NCBI RefSeq assembly: GCF_037076355.1
Contig: NZ_AP026968.1
Span: forward strand, 1,008,501-1,072,500
Reading direction: 5' to 3'
DNA length: 64,000 bases
DNA from: Streptococcus parapneumoniae
GTDB taxonomy: Bacteria > Bacillota > Bacilli > Lactobacillales > Streptococcaceae
The notes below the pieces were generated by a model, which searched no databases, was not told the origin of the DNA, and saw only the letters and a list, made by a program, of their open reading frames with translations. Every line of letters begins with the position of its first letter. Within the stretch, counting starts at the first letter, position 1. This document shows positions 54,973-63,763 of this stretch, in pieces. Made by a program: the position numbers and the translations under genes.

Positions 54973-57132
54973 CTAAATTACACAGCTTTCACACTGGTTG
55001 GCACCGACTTCTCCACCATCATCAGTAAAGGTACGGACGTAGTAGATAGACTTGATACCTTTGTTAAAGGCATAGTTACGAAGGATAGACAAGTCACGTG
55101 TCGTTTGCTTATTTTCCTTCTTCCATTCGTAAAGACCTTTTGGAATGTCACTACGCATGAAGAGTGTGAGTGAAAGTCCTTGGTCCACGTGCTCAGTCGC
55201 AGCAGCGTAAACATCAATCACTTTACGCATATCCATGTCGTAAGCAGAAGTGTAGTAAGGAATGGTTTCTGTTGACAATCCAGCAGCAGGGTAGTAGATT
55301 TTCCCGATTTTCTTTTCTTGACGTTCTTCGATACGTTGCGTAATCGGGTGGATAGAAGCAGAAACGTCATTGATGTAACTGATCGAACCATTTGGAGCAA
55401 CAGCTAGACGGTTTTGGTGGTAAAGACCATCTGCTTGAACCTTGTCGCGAAGTTCAGCCCAGTCAGCAGCACTAGGGATAAAGACATCTTTGAAGAGTTC
55501 TTTAACACGGTCTGATTTTGGAACAAACTCGCCAGTTATATACTTATCAAAGTAGCTTCCCTTAGCATAGTCTGATTTTTCAAAGTTATGGAAGGTAATA
55601 CCACGTTCACGCGCGATATTGTTTGACTCAACCAAGGTCCAGTAGTTCATAAGCATAAAGTAGATACTTGTAAACTCAATAGACTCAGGCGATCCATATT
55701 CAATCAATTGTTGGGCAAGGTAGCTGTGAAGTCCCATAGCACCAAGACCAAAAGTATGAGCTTGGCTATTTCCATAGTCAATCGTAGGTACAGCCACGAT
55801 GTGTGAACTATCTGTAACGAAAGTAAGGGCACGAACCATAGCACGGATAGAACGACCAAAGTCAGGTGAGGTCATCATGTTGACCACGTTGGTTGAACCA
55901 AGGTTACATGAAACATCTGTTCCCATTTGAAGGAATTCTTGAGCATCGTTGATCAAGCTTGGTTCTTGGACTTGAAGAATCTCAGAACACAAGTTACTCA
56001 TGATAATCTTTCCATCAACAGGATTTGCACGGTTAGCCGTATCAATGTTGACGACATAAGGATAGCCAGACTCTTGTTGCAATTTGGAGATTTCAGTTTC
56101 CAAATCACGCGCCTTGATTTTTGTCTTGCGAATATTTGGATTTGCAACTAGTTCATCGTATTTTTCAGTAATATCGATGTAGTTGAATGGCACACCGTAT
56201 TCTTTTTCTACAGAGTAAGGGCTGAAGAGGTACATTTCTTCATTTTTACGAGCCAATTCGTAGAATTTATCTGGTACAACGACACCAAGTGAAAGGGTCT
56301 TGACACGAACTTTTTCATCGGCGTTTTCTTTCTTAGTTGAAAGGAAGGCGATGATGTCTGGGTGAAAGACATTGAGGTAAACCACCCCAGCACCTTGACG
56401 TTGACCCAATTGGTTGGAGTAAGAGAAGCTGTCTTCGAAGAGTTTCATAACTGGAACGACTCCAGAAGCTGCTCCTTCATAGCCTTTGATAGGTGCACCA
56501 GCTTCACGAAGGTTGCTGAGGGTAATTCCCACACCACCACCGATACGTGAAAGTTGAAGGGCAGAGTTGATTGAACGTCCGATAGAGTTCATATCATCAG
56601 TGACTTGGATCAAGAAACAAGATACCAACTCTCCACGACGAGCACGTCCAGCATTTAAGAAGGAAGGAGTAGCAGGTTGGTAGCGTTGGTGGATGATTTC
56701 ATTGGCAATATCGATGGCAATAGCTTCATTCCCATCAGCAAAATAAAGAGCGTTAAAGAAGACACGGTCTTCCATACTTTCAAGATAGTATTCACCGTCA
56801 TTAGTCTTCAAGGCATATTGATTGTAAAATTTATAAGCAGCCATGAAAGACTTGAATTGGAAGTTTTGATCTTTGATAAATTGTGACAATTCTTCCAAAA
56901 ATTCTGGACGGTATTTCTTGATAAAGGCTGTTTCGATGTAGTTGTGTTCAATGAGGTAGTTGATTTTATCTTTAATTGAATCAAAAACCATAGTGTTTGG
57001 AACCACATTTTCTTTAAAGAAGGCATCCAAGGCTTCCTTATCTTTATGAAGCATGATTTGTCCATTAACAGGACGGTTGATTTCGTTATTAAGACGGAAG
57101 TAAGTCACGTCTTCAAGATGTTTTAATCCCAT
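54973..57132 (-). CDS. nrdE: Class Ib ribonucleotide reductase, alpha subunit
   Basis: Catalytic subunit reducing ribonucleoside diphosphates, 719 aa. Active-site features: SCFLIQV and SNLCSEI (redox Cys pair and NLC region), CNLGSTNVVNM, PNGSISYINDVSASIHP and the C-terminal CESCVI that is reduced by NrdH. Substrate loop GGGVGITLSNLR. Second gene of nrdH-E-F, 80 bases after nrdH. Confidence 0.96.
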   Translation of the reverse strand: MGLKHLEDVTYFRLNNEINRPVNGQIMLHKDKEALDAFFKENVVPNTMVFDSIKDKINYLIEHNYIETAFIKKYRPEFLEELSQFIKDQNFQFKSFMAAYKFYNQYALKTNDGEYYLESMEDRVFFNALYFADGNEAIAIDIANEIIHQRYQPATPSFLNAGRARRGELVSCFLIQVTDDMNSIGRSINSALQLSRIGGGVGITLSNLREAGAPIKGYEGAASGVVPVMKLFEDSFSYSNQLGQRQGAGVVYLNVFHPDIIAFLSTKKENADEKVRVKTLSLGVVVPDKFYELARKNEEMYLFSPYSVEKEYGVPFNYIDITEKYDELVANPNIRKTKIKARDLETEISKLQQESGYPYVVNIDTANRANPVDGKIIMSNLCSEILQVQEPSLINDAQEFLQMGTDVSCNLGSTNVVNMMTSPDFGRSIRAMVRALTFVTDSSHIVAVPTIDYGNSQAHTFGLGAMGLHSYLAQQLIEYGSPESIEFTSIYFMLMNYWTLVESNNIARERGITFHNFEKSDYAKGSYFDKYITGEFVPKSDRVKELFKDVFIPSAADWAELRDKVQADGLYHQNRLAVAPNGSISYINDVSASIHPITQRIEERQEKKIGKIYYPAAGLSTETIPYYTSAYDMDMRKVIDVYAAATEHVDQGLSLTLFMRSDIPKGLYEWKKENKQTTRDLSILRNYAFNKGIKSIYYVRTFTDDGGEVGANQCESCVI

Positions 57133-57212
57133 AAAATTTCCCTTATCTAATTACAAAAGAAAGGCTTCTAAGTTAGCCCTAGAAGCAGTTTCTTCTGGAT
57201 GATGTACTAAGC

Positions 57213-57431
57213 TTATGCTAATTGTTTCAATTTTCCTGGTTGGAAACCTGAAAAGACTTCAGTTGGTGTTTGGATAACAGGAGCTGCGCTGAAACCAAGC
57301 TCTTTAACTTGATCGATGTACTCAGGTTGCTCATCAAGATTGATTTCACGATAAGAGACATTATTACTGTCCAAGAAACGCTTGGTCATTTTACATTGGA
57401 CACAGTTGTTTTTAGAATAAACGGTTACCAT
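57213..57431 (-). CDS. nrdH: Glutaredoxin-like NrdH
   Basis: 72-aa redox protein that delivers electrons to NrdE. Active site CVQCKMT near residues 10-16; SAAPVIQTP and FSGFQPGKL are typical. The start MVTVYSKNN at 57431 follows GAGGAG; an upstream in-frame ATG at 57449 has no ribosome site. First gene of the nrd operon. Confidence 0.94.
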   Translation of the reverse strand: MVTVYSKNNCVQCKMTKRFLDSNNVSYREINLDEQPEYIDQVKELGFSAAPVIQTPTEVFSGFQPGKLKQLA

Positions 57432-57464
57432 TGTGTAACTCCTCTTCAAAATTTAATACTATCT

Positions 57465-57558
57465 TAGTATATCAGAAAATAAATTTTTGTCAACGATTTG
57501 AACTAAATATAGTGGTGTTCTTTTGTTGTTTTTATATACAAACACAATATATAGTGTT
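57465..57558 (-). promoter_or_regulatory. nrdHEF promoter and NrdR boxes
   Basis: On the minus strand TTGACA (57489-57494) and TATACT (57465-57470), spacer about 17-18. ACACAATATATAGTGT (57543-57558) equals the NrdR consensus; a weaker box (about 57502-57517) lies 42 bases away, four helical turns, as expected for paired NrdR boxes. NrdR should repress when dATP is high. The rest of the 350-base gap to ptsH holds only the ptsH promoter and leader. Confidence 0.75.
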
Positions 57559-57689
57559 TGTTTTATAAAACAGCAATGATTATCCTATAAATCGTTTTTA
57601 AAGAAACTATATCCTGTGTTTTGTTATCTAGGATAGAAGATTTTCAGCAAGTTATCTGAAAGGAAATTGAAGGAAAATCCAGAAAATGC

Positions 57690-57718
57690 TTGAAAAAAAT
57701 CCTAGAAGATGGTATAAT
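57690..57718 (+). promoter_or_regulatory. ptsHI promoter
   Basis: TTGAAA (57690-57695), 17-bp spacer, TATAAT with an upstream TGG (57713-57718). Confidence 0.8.
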
Positions 57719-57781
57719 ACCAAATTGTAAGGGTTATCACATATAACTCAAAAAAAGAAAGAACAAAAGGAGAGTCAAACT

Positions 57782-58045
57782 ATGGCTTCTAAAGATTTCC
57801 ACGTAGTGGCAGAAACAGGTATTCACGCACGTCCAGCAACATTGTTGGTGCAAACTGCTAGCAAATTTGCTTCAGATATCACTCTTGAGTACAAAGGTAA
57901 ATCAGTTAACCTTAAATCAATTATGGGTGTTATGAGTCTTGGTGTTGGCCAAGGTGCTGACGTAACTATCTCAGCTGAAGGTGCAGATGCAGATGACGCT
58001 ATCGCTGCAATCTCAGAAACAATGGAAAAAGAAGGATTGGCATAA
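57782..58045 (+). CDS. ptsH: Phosphocarrier protein HPr
   Basis: 87-aa general PTS carrier. Phospho-His15 in [14 protein letters not shown]; the regulatory Ser46 in [13 protein letters not shown], whose phosphorylation by HPr kinase makes HPr the CcpA co-repressor acting at the cre sites seen elsewhere in this window. AAGGAG precedes the start; ptsI follows after 5 bases. Confidence 0.97.
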   Translation: MASKDFHVVAETGIHARPATLLVQTASKFASDITLEYKGKSVNLKSIMGVMSLGVGQGADVTISAEGADADDAIAAISETMEKEGLA

Positions 58046-58050
58046 GGGAA

Positions 58051-59784
58051 ATGACAGAAATGCTTAAAGGAATCGCAGCATCTGACGGTGTTGCAGTTGC
58101 AAAAGCATATCTACTCGTTCAACCGGATTTGTCATTCGAAACTGTTTCAGTCGAAGATACAAACGCAGAAGAGGCTCGTTTGGATGTTGCTCTTGAAGCT
58201 TCTCAAAACGAGCTTTCTCTTATCCGCGAGAAAGCTGTAGGTACGCTTGGTGAAGAAGCGGCTCAAGTTTTTGACGCTCATTTGATGGTTCTTTCTGACC
58301 CAGAATTGATTGGTCAGATTAAAGAAACAATCCGTGCTAAGAAAGTCAATGCAGAAGCAGGTCTTAAGGAAGTGACTGACATGTTCATCACTATCTTTGA
58401 AGGCATGGAAGACAACCCATACATGCAAGAACGTGCAGCGGATATCCGCGACGTGACAAAACGTGTCTTGGCAAACCTTCTTGGTAAGAAATTGCCAAAC
58501 CCAGCTTCTATCAATGAAGAAGTAATCGTGATTGCGCATGACTTGACACCATCTGATACAGCTCAATTGGACAAAAACTTTGTAAAAGCTTTTGTAACAA
58601 ACATCGGTGGACGTACAAGCCACTCAGCTATCATGGCACGTACACTTGAAATTGCAGCTGTATTGGGAACAAATAACATCACTGAAATCGTCAAAGACGG
58701 TGATATCCTTGCCGTTAACGGAATTACTGGTGAAGTGATTATCAACCCAACAGATGAACAAGCGGCAGAATTTAAAGCAGCTGGTGAAGCTTATGCTAAA
58801 CAAAAAGCTGAATGGGCACTTTTGAAAGATGCTCAAACAGTGACTGCTGACGGTAAACATTTCGAGTTGGCTGCTAACATCGGTACTCCAAAAGATGTTG
58901 AAGGTGTTAACAACAACGGTGCAGAAGCTGTTGGACTTTACCGTACAGAGTTCTTGTACATGGATTCTCAAGACTTCCCAACTGAAGATGAGCAGTATGA
59001 AGCATACAAGGCTGTTCTTGAGGGAATGAATGGTAAACCAGTGGTTGTTCGTACAATGGATATTGGTGGAGATAAGGAACTTCCTTACTTCGATATGCCA
59101 CACGAAATGAACCCATTCCTTGGATTCCGTGCTCTTCGTATCTCTATTTCTGAAACTGGAGATGCAATGTTCCGTACACAGATCCGTGCCCTTCTTCGTG
59201 CTTCTGTTCATGGTCAATTGCGTATCATGTTCCCAATGGTTGCCCTTTTGAAAGAATTCCGTGCAGCTAAAGCAGTTTATGAAGAAGAAAAAGCAAACCT
59301 TCTTGCTGAAGGTGTTGCAGTTGCGGATGATATCCAAGTTGGTATCATGATTGAAATTCCTGCAGCAGCTATGCTTGCAGACCAATTTGCTAAAGAAGTA
59401 GACTTCTTCTCAATTGGTACAAACGACTTGATCCAATATACAATGGCAGCAGACCGTATGAACGAACAAGTTTCATACCTTTATCAACCATATAACCCAT
59501 CAATCCTTCGCTTGATCAACAACGTTATCAAGGCAGCTCACGCTGAAGGTAAATGGGCTGGTATGTGTGGTGAGATGGCTGGTGACCAAAAAGCTGTTCC
59601 ACTTCTTGTCGGAATGGGCTTGGATGAGTTCTCTATGTCAGCAACATCAGTCCTTCGTACACGTAGCTTGATGAAGAAATTGGACACTGCTAAGATGGAA
59701 GAGTACGCTAACCGTGCCCTTACAGAGTGTTCAACAATGGAAGAAGTTCTTGAACTTCAAAAAGAATACGTTAATTTCGATTAA
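58051..59784 (+). CDS. ptsI: PTS enzyme I
   Basis: 577-aa phosphoenolpyruvate-protein phosphotransferase, first step of all PTS uptake. The phospho-His is in [20 protein letters not shown] (near residue 190); the PEP-binding part has YRTEFLYMD, then [12 protein letters not shown], the [14 protein letters not shown] signature, and the catalytic Cys in [10 protein letters not shown]. It serves the gat and lac permeases described above. A terminator follows. Confidence 0.97.
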   Translation: MTEMLKGIAASDGVAVAKAYLLVQPDLSFETVSVEDTNAEEARLDVALEASQNELSLIREKAVGTLGEEAAQVFDAHLMVLSDPELIGQIKETIRAKKVNAEAGLKEVTDMFITIFEGMEDNPYMQERAADIRDVTKRVLANLLGKKLPNPASINEEVIVIAHDLTPSDTAQLDKNFVKAFVTNIGGRTSHSAIMARTLEIAAVLGTNNITEIVKDGDILAVNGITGEVIINPTDEQAAEFKAAGEAYAKQKAEWALLKDAQTVTADGKHFELAANIGTPKDVEGVNNNGAEAVGLYRTEFLYMDSQDFPTEDEQYEAYKAVLEGMNGKPVVVRTMDIGGDKELPYFDMPHEMNPFLGFRALRISISETGDAMFRTQIRALLRASVHGQLRIMFPMVALLKEFRAAKAVYEEEKANLLAEGVAVADDIQVGIMIEIPAAAMLADQFAKEVDFFSIGTNDLIQYTMAADRMNEQVSYLYQPYNPSILRLINNVIKAAHAEGKWAGMCGEMAGDQKAVPLLVGMGLDEFSMSATSVLRTRSLMKKLDTAKMEEYANRALTECSTMEEVLELQKEYVNFD

Positions 59785-59791
59785 TGTCATT

Positions 59792-59820
59792 AACCTTGTA
59801 ACCTAGTTGCAAGGTTTTTT
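59792..59820 (+). terminator. ptsHI terminator
   Basis: AACCTTG (59792-59798) and CAAGGTT (59810-59816) with T residues. Confidence 0.85.
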
Positions 59821-59916
59821 GACGCATTTTGGGAAAGTATAGTCTAATAAACTCCACTTTTCAATGAGTCAGAGGCATGATATAATAGGGTAAACAAATA
59901 GAATAAGAGAGAAACC

Positions 59917-60411
59917 ATGTCTAAAGAAATTGATATTGAGTATTACCATCAGCTAGCCTTGCAAAAGCAGAAGGAGCATCGAAAAGTTTTAGCCAATCTA
60001 AAGAAAAAACCTCCTAAAAACCTAGACAAGATTGCCCAGCAGATTCACCAAGAAGTCTTTGCGGAGATTGATTGTACTGCATGTGCTAACTGTTGTAAGA
60101 CTTTGGGGCCTGACTTTAAAGAAGCGGATATTACACGAATCGCCAAGTATTTTAAAATGAAATTACCTGCTTTTGAAGCAGAGTTTTTGCAAGTAGATGA
60201 AGATGGGGACAAGGTTTTTAAATCCATGCCTTCCCCACTTTTAGGAGGAGATAATCTCTGTTCTATCTATGATGTTCGTCCAAAGGCCTGTCGTGAATTT
60301 CCCCATACGGACCGTAAAAAGATCCATCAAATCAACCATCTGACGATTAAGAATACCTTGACCTGTCCAGCGGCCTATCTCTTTGTGGAGAAATTAAAGG
60401 ATAAGTTGTAG
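59917..60411 (+). CDS. YkgJ-family cysteine cluster protein
   Basis: 164-aa protein with the CxxCxxCC metal-binding motif CTACANCC near residue 53-60, followed by later cysteines (NLCSIYDVRPKACREFP, TLTCPAAYLF). The family is thought to bind zinc or iron; its role is unknown. It has its own promoter-like sequence (TATAAT at about 59880-59885) and starts after AAGAGAG. Confidence 0.85.
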   Translation: MSKEIDIEYYHQLALQKQKEHRKVLANLKKKPPKNLDKIAQQIHQEVFAEIDCTACANCCKTLGPDFKEADITRIAKYFKMKLPAFEAEFLQVDEDGDKVFKSMPSPLLGGDNLCSIYDVRPKACREFPHTDRKKIHQINHLTIKNTLTCPAAYLFVEKLKDKL

Positions 60412-60583
60412 AGATTTATTATAAAGATACTGTTCTAACTCTGTAGAAATCATTTCTATGGAGTTTTCTCTTTATGGTCTATTTTTGAGAAATCATCAAT
60501 TTATTTTTATAAAAAAGCAGTTATAAGGATTTTTTAAGCAAGTGAACGTATACTTATACAAACAAAAAGAAAGAGGTACAGCT

Positions 60584-61627
60584 ATGAATTATCTAGTTAT
60601 TCCAGCTTATCAACCTGATTTTAATCTGCTAACACTGATTGAAAAAATTCACAAGAAGGGTGATTTTTCTATCATTGTGATTGATGATGGTAGTTCTCCT
60701 GAATGTAAAGAAATATTTGCTCAGGCTGAAAACTATGGGACTGTACTTCGTCATCAGGTCAATCAAGGTAAGGGTCAGGCTTTGAAAACGGCTTTTGCTT
60801 ACATTCAATCCCTCAAGATGCCTGGAACGATCGTTACAGCAGATGCGGATGGTCAACACAAGATTTGGGACATACTCCGCACTAGTAACAAGGCGAGCGA
60901 AAACCCTAGCGCTTTGGTTCTTGGTGTTCGTGCTTTTACTGGCAAGGTTCCCTTGCGTAGTCGCTTTGGAAATAGCTTGACACGTATCTTATTTAAAATC
61001 CAAACAGGCGTAGCAGTTTCAGATACACAGACAGGACTTCGTGCTTTCACGACAGACTTGATTCCTTTTATGATGGAAGTGGAAGGACAACGCTATGAGT
61101 ATGAAATGAACATGCTATTGGAAGCCAGCAAGCAATATCCGATTTTGGAAGTTCCTATTGAAACAGTCTATATAAACGACAATCAAGCTTCTCACTTCCG
61201 ACCTATTCGAGATGGTTTAATGATTTACAAAAACATTTTGAAATTCGCTCTTTCATCATTGAGTAGTTTTATCGTGGATTATCTAGTTTATGCTTTTTCG
61301 ATTCTTTTCTTGAGCTTTATTCCATCAGGTTTACACCTCCTCCTATCAAATGGGCTGGCTCGTGTGACCAGCTCTATCTTCAACTTTTCGACTAATAAAA
61401 ACTTGGTATTTAAAAATAAAGCAAGTAATTTAAAAACAGGTGCAGGTTATTTAACCTTGTCTGTTGTTCTCTTTTTCTTAGATACTCTCCTAATTAGCCT
61501 TTTTAATACAGATTTCGGAATCAATTTATTCATGGCTAAAATTTTTGTAGGAATGCTTCTCTTTGTGGTATCTTGGACTGTTCAAACACGATTTATTTTC
61601 AAAGAAAGGACTTGTTATCCAGTATGA
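60584..61627 (+). CDS. Glycosyltransferase family 2 fused to GtrA-like membrane domain
   Basis: 347 aa. The N-terminal part (about 1-215) is a GT2 transferase: LVIPAYQPDFNLL, IIVIDDGSSPE, TADADGQHK and SDTQTGLRAF resemble dolichol/undecaprenyl-phosphate sugar synthases. The C-terminal part has four hydrophobic helices of the GtrA type (FALSSLSSFIVDYLVYAF, NFSTNKNLVF), the flippase-like domain. Likely makes or moves a lipid-linked sugar for cell-wall or teichoic acid decoration. The start follows AGAGGT; ATGA overlap with the next gene. Confidence 0.85.
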   Translation: MNYLVIPAYQPDFNLLTLIEKIHKKGDFSIIVIDDGSSPECKEIFAQAENYGTVLRHQVNQGKGQALKTAFAYIQSLKMPGTIVTADADGQHKIWDILRTSNKASENPSALVLGVRAFTGKVPLRSRFGNSLTRILFKIQTGVAVSDTQTGLRAFTTDLIPFMMEVEGQRYEYEMNMLLEASKQYPILEVPIETVYINDNQASHFRPIRDGLMIYKNILKFALSSLSSFIVDYLVYAFSILFLSFIPSGLHLLLSNGLARVTSSIFNFSTNKNLVFKNKASNLKTGAGYLTLSVVLFFLDTLLISLFNTDFGINLFMAKIFVGMLLFVVSWTVQTRFIFKERTCYPV

Positions 61628-62535
61628 AATTTTTTAAGAAAGCTTATCTATACGCCTCGGTCTTTAGCTTGCTTCTGACAAGTTCCATTACCTATTCGAT
61701 GTTAAAGACATTTGTACTAGCAGAGACTATCTCCACTGTATCTAATACTAACTCGACATTTAACACAGCAGTAGCAAGCCAAGCAGCAAAAAATGCCCAA
61801 GTAACGGATACTAACTATTCAGATGGAAATATCAGTGTCAATCTAACAGAAAAGACGGTGAATGATACGCAAATCTATGTGGCGGATGTGACTCTGAGCT
61901 CTGCAGATTATCTGAAAACAGCCCTAGCTCAAAATTCTTATGGAACCAACGTCACAGCTAAAATCTCCGTGACAGCAGCTGAAAATAATGCTATTTTAGC
62001 TGTCAATGGCGACTACTATGGAGCTAATAGCTCAGGTTATGTTATCCGTAATGGTGTTGTCTATCGGGATAGCGTCCGTGAAGACGCCAGTAATGGTGAC
62101 CTTGCCATTTACAAGGATGGCTCTTTTAAAATCATTTACGAGAACCAAATCTCAGCTGACCAGTTAGTTCAAGATGGTGTAGTTAATCTACTGGCATTTG
62201 GTCCGTCTCTAGTTGAAAATGGTGAGATTTCTGTCGGTATCAATACAGAAGTTGGTCAGGCTATGGCTTCAAATCCTCGTACAGCTATTGGAATTATCGA
62301 TGAAAACCACTATATCATTGTTGTTTCAGATGGTCGTACTTCGGAGAGCAAGGGCTTGTCTCTTTACCAGATGGCAGAAGTGATGAAATCTTACGGAGTG
62401 AAGACGGCCTACAACTTAGATGGTGGAGGTTCTTCAACTCTCTACTTTAATGGTCAGGTAATCAATAAACCGACTACAGGTGGAAGCAAAATATCAGAAA
62501 GGGCGGTGAGTGATATTGTCTACATCGGTTACTAA
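61624..62535 (+). CDS. Phosphodiester glycosidase (NAGPA) family exported protein
   Basis: 303 aa from MKFFKKAYLY: a signal-like membrane anchor (about 8-32), a Thr/Ser/Asn-rich stretch, then a phosphodiester glycosidase domain with LAVNGDYYG, NPRTAIGI and NLDGGGSSTLYFNG. Family members remove sugars linked through phosphodiesters on outer polymers. Working next to a GT2-GtrA protein, it could edit a phosphosugar on a surface polysaccharide or teichoic acid (inference). Overlaps both neighbours. Confidence 0.83.
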   Translation: MKFFKKAYLYASVFSLLLTSSITYSMLKTFVLAETISTVSNTNSTFNTAVASQAAKNAQVTDTNYSDGNISVNLTEKTVNDTQIYVADVTLSSADYLKTALAQNSYGTNVTAKISVTAAENNAILAVNGDYYGANSSGYVIRNGVVYRDSVREDASNGDLAIYKDGSFKIIYENQISADQLVQDGVVNLLAFGPSLVENGEISVGINTEVGQAMASNPRTAIGIIDENHYIIVVSDGRTSESKGLSLYQMAEVMKSYGVKTAYNLDGGGSSTLYFNGQVINKPTTGGSKISERAVSDIVYIGY

Positions 62536-62911
62536 AAATAAAAACAAACGCCTCCAAAAGACGCTAGTCGGATATAGCATTCTTACTATTTTCTTTTTAG
62601 TATTTAGCCGTATCTATGAGTCTTTCAGTTTTGGGGAAACCTCCCTTCATATGCACTATCTTTTTATAGTCCCCCTAGTAGGGGGCGTCATTCTGGCATT
62701 ACTGTTGAAAATCATTCCAAACTTAGGGCGAATCAGTCTAAACTTATGGAACTCGTCAGTAGCTGTTCTAACAACTGGTATGCTTTTTCGCGGAATCGTC
62801 AATCTATCAGGTCGTTCAACGACCCTAGAACAACCCTACTGGTATGTTGGTATAGCTTTTGCTATCTTAGCTATAGTATCACTTTTCTTTCAGAAGAAAA
62901 ACAGTAAGTAA
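62510..62911 (+). CDS. Small membrane protein
   Basis: About 130 aa with four predicted helices (for example LVGYSILTIFFLVFSRIYE, YLFIVPLVGGVILALLL, YWYVGIAFAILAIVSLFF). The start is either GTG 62510 or TTG 62516, both after a GG-rich site inside the preceding gene; the 26-base overlap argues for co-translation. Family not recognised; the position suggests a membrane partner of the glycosylation genes. Confidence 0.7.
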   Translation: MILSTSVTKNKNKRLQKTLVGYSILTIFFLVFSRIYESFSFGETSLHMHYLFIVPLVGGVILALLLKIIPNLGRISLNLWNSSVAVLTTGMLFRGIVNLSGRSTTLEQPYWYVGIAFAILAIVSLFFQKKNSK

Positions 62912-62926
62912 TTAGCTTAAAAATGA

Positions 62927-62960
62927 AAAAACTGGTTGTTGAGAAAAACAGCCAGTTTTA
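62927..62960 (+). terminator. Terminator of the glycosylation operon
   Basis: AAAACTGGTTGTT pairs with AACAGCCAGTTTT (one G-U), followed by T residues. Confidence 0.8.
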
Positions 62961-62966
62961 TTGTGG

Positions 62967-62972
62967 TATAAT
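62967..62972 (+). promoter_or_regulatory. Extended -10 of the ClbS/DfsB gene
   Basis: TGG then TATAAT immediately after the terminator, about 50 bases before the GTG start. Confidence 0.65.
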
Positions 62973-63020
62973 GAAGTAAGAAAACACCTCAAGCTACTTG
63001 AAAATGAAGGGAGTACTCCT

Positions 63021-63560
63021 GTGCCTAGACCGAAAACAAAAGAGGAGCTAATGCTGACCTCTAAGGAAAATTATGAAAAGCTCAACCTCTTCATCTCCCA
63101 ACTAAGTGAAGATGAGCTACAGACTCCATTTGATTTTTCAAGAGACCCAAAGAAAAAAGAAGCTCACTGGAAAAGGGATAAAAATCTGCGGGATGTCTTG
63201 ATTCATCTTTATGAATGGCAGCAATTACTTTTAACTTGGGTACATTCTAATCAAAAAGGTCACGAAAGACCTTTTCTCCCTGAATCTTATAATTGGAAAA
63301 CTTATGGACAAATGAATGTCGCTTTTTGGAAGAAGCACCAGAAAACCTCCTTAGAAGAAGCGACTAGACTCCTAGAACAATCACATAGAGAGGTTTTAGA
63401 GTTGATAGAAGTTTTTAGTAATGACGAACTCTTTGCCAAAGGTATCTATAAGTGGACGGGAGGGACAAGTCTAGGTTCTTACTTTGTTAGTAGCACGTCA
63501 AGCCACTATGATTGGGCTCTGAAAAAACTCAAAGCACATCAGAAGAATTGTAAAGGATAG
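63021..63560 (+). CDS. ClbS/DfsB family four-helix protein
   Basis: About 179 aa starting (GTG) PRPKTKEEL, with GGGAG seven bases upstream. The family pattern is visible: LNLFISQLSEDEL, RDVLIHLYEWQQLLLTWV, TSLEEATRLLEQSHREVL and SHYDWALKKLKAH. Named members include ClbS (colibactin resistance) and DfsB; related folds are DinB-like. Substrate here unknown. An in-frame TTG at 62961 would place the start inside the -10 box and is rejected. Confidence 0.82.
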   Translation: MPRPKTKEELMLTSKENYEKLNLFISQLSEDELQTPFDFSRDPKKKEAHWKRDKNLRDVLIHLYEWQQLLLTWVHSNQKGHERPFLPESYNWKTYGQMNVAFWKKHQKTSLEEATRLLEQSHREVLELIEVFSNDELFAKGIYKWTGGTSLGSYFVSSTSSHYDWALKKLKAHQKNCKG

Positions 63561-63602
63561 ATGGACTATTTGAAATAGAAAGAATGAGTTCTTTTAAACG
63601 TA

Positions 63603-63707
63603 ATACTCTTCGAAAATCAAATTCAAACTGCGTCAACGTCGCCTTGCCATACTCAAGTACAGCCTGTGGCTAGTTTCCTAGTTTGCTTTTTGATTTTCAT
63701 TGAGTAT
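63603..63707 (+). repeat. BOX element without boxB (A-C type)
   Basis: 105 bp from ATACTCTTCGAAAATC to TTTTCATTGAGTAT with CGTCAACGTCGCCTTGCC inside; no 45-bp boxB. Fills most of the gap to dhaK. Confidence 0.88.
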
Positions 63708-63718
63708 AAGATAAAAAC

Positions 63719-63747
63719 AAAGGGCCATCAAGTGATGTAGCCCTTTT
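63719..63747 (-). terminator. dhaK terminator
   Basis: On the minus strand AAAAGGGC pairs with GCCCTTT, with inner ATCA/TGAT pairs, then TGTTTTTAT. Confidence 0.8.
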
Positions 63748-63763
63748 GAGGTATACAAGCAAA

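Noticed and set aside
58147-58623. Long antisense frames in ptsI (also 58624-59385)
   Set aside because: They are shadows of biased codon use in ptsI; no ribosome site or family resemblance.
62961-63020. TTG-started N-terminal extension of the ClbS/DfsB gene
   Set aside because: The TTG and next codons are the TGG-TATAAT promoter; a GTG with GGGAG at 63021 fits better.
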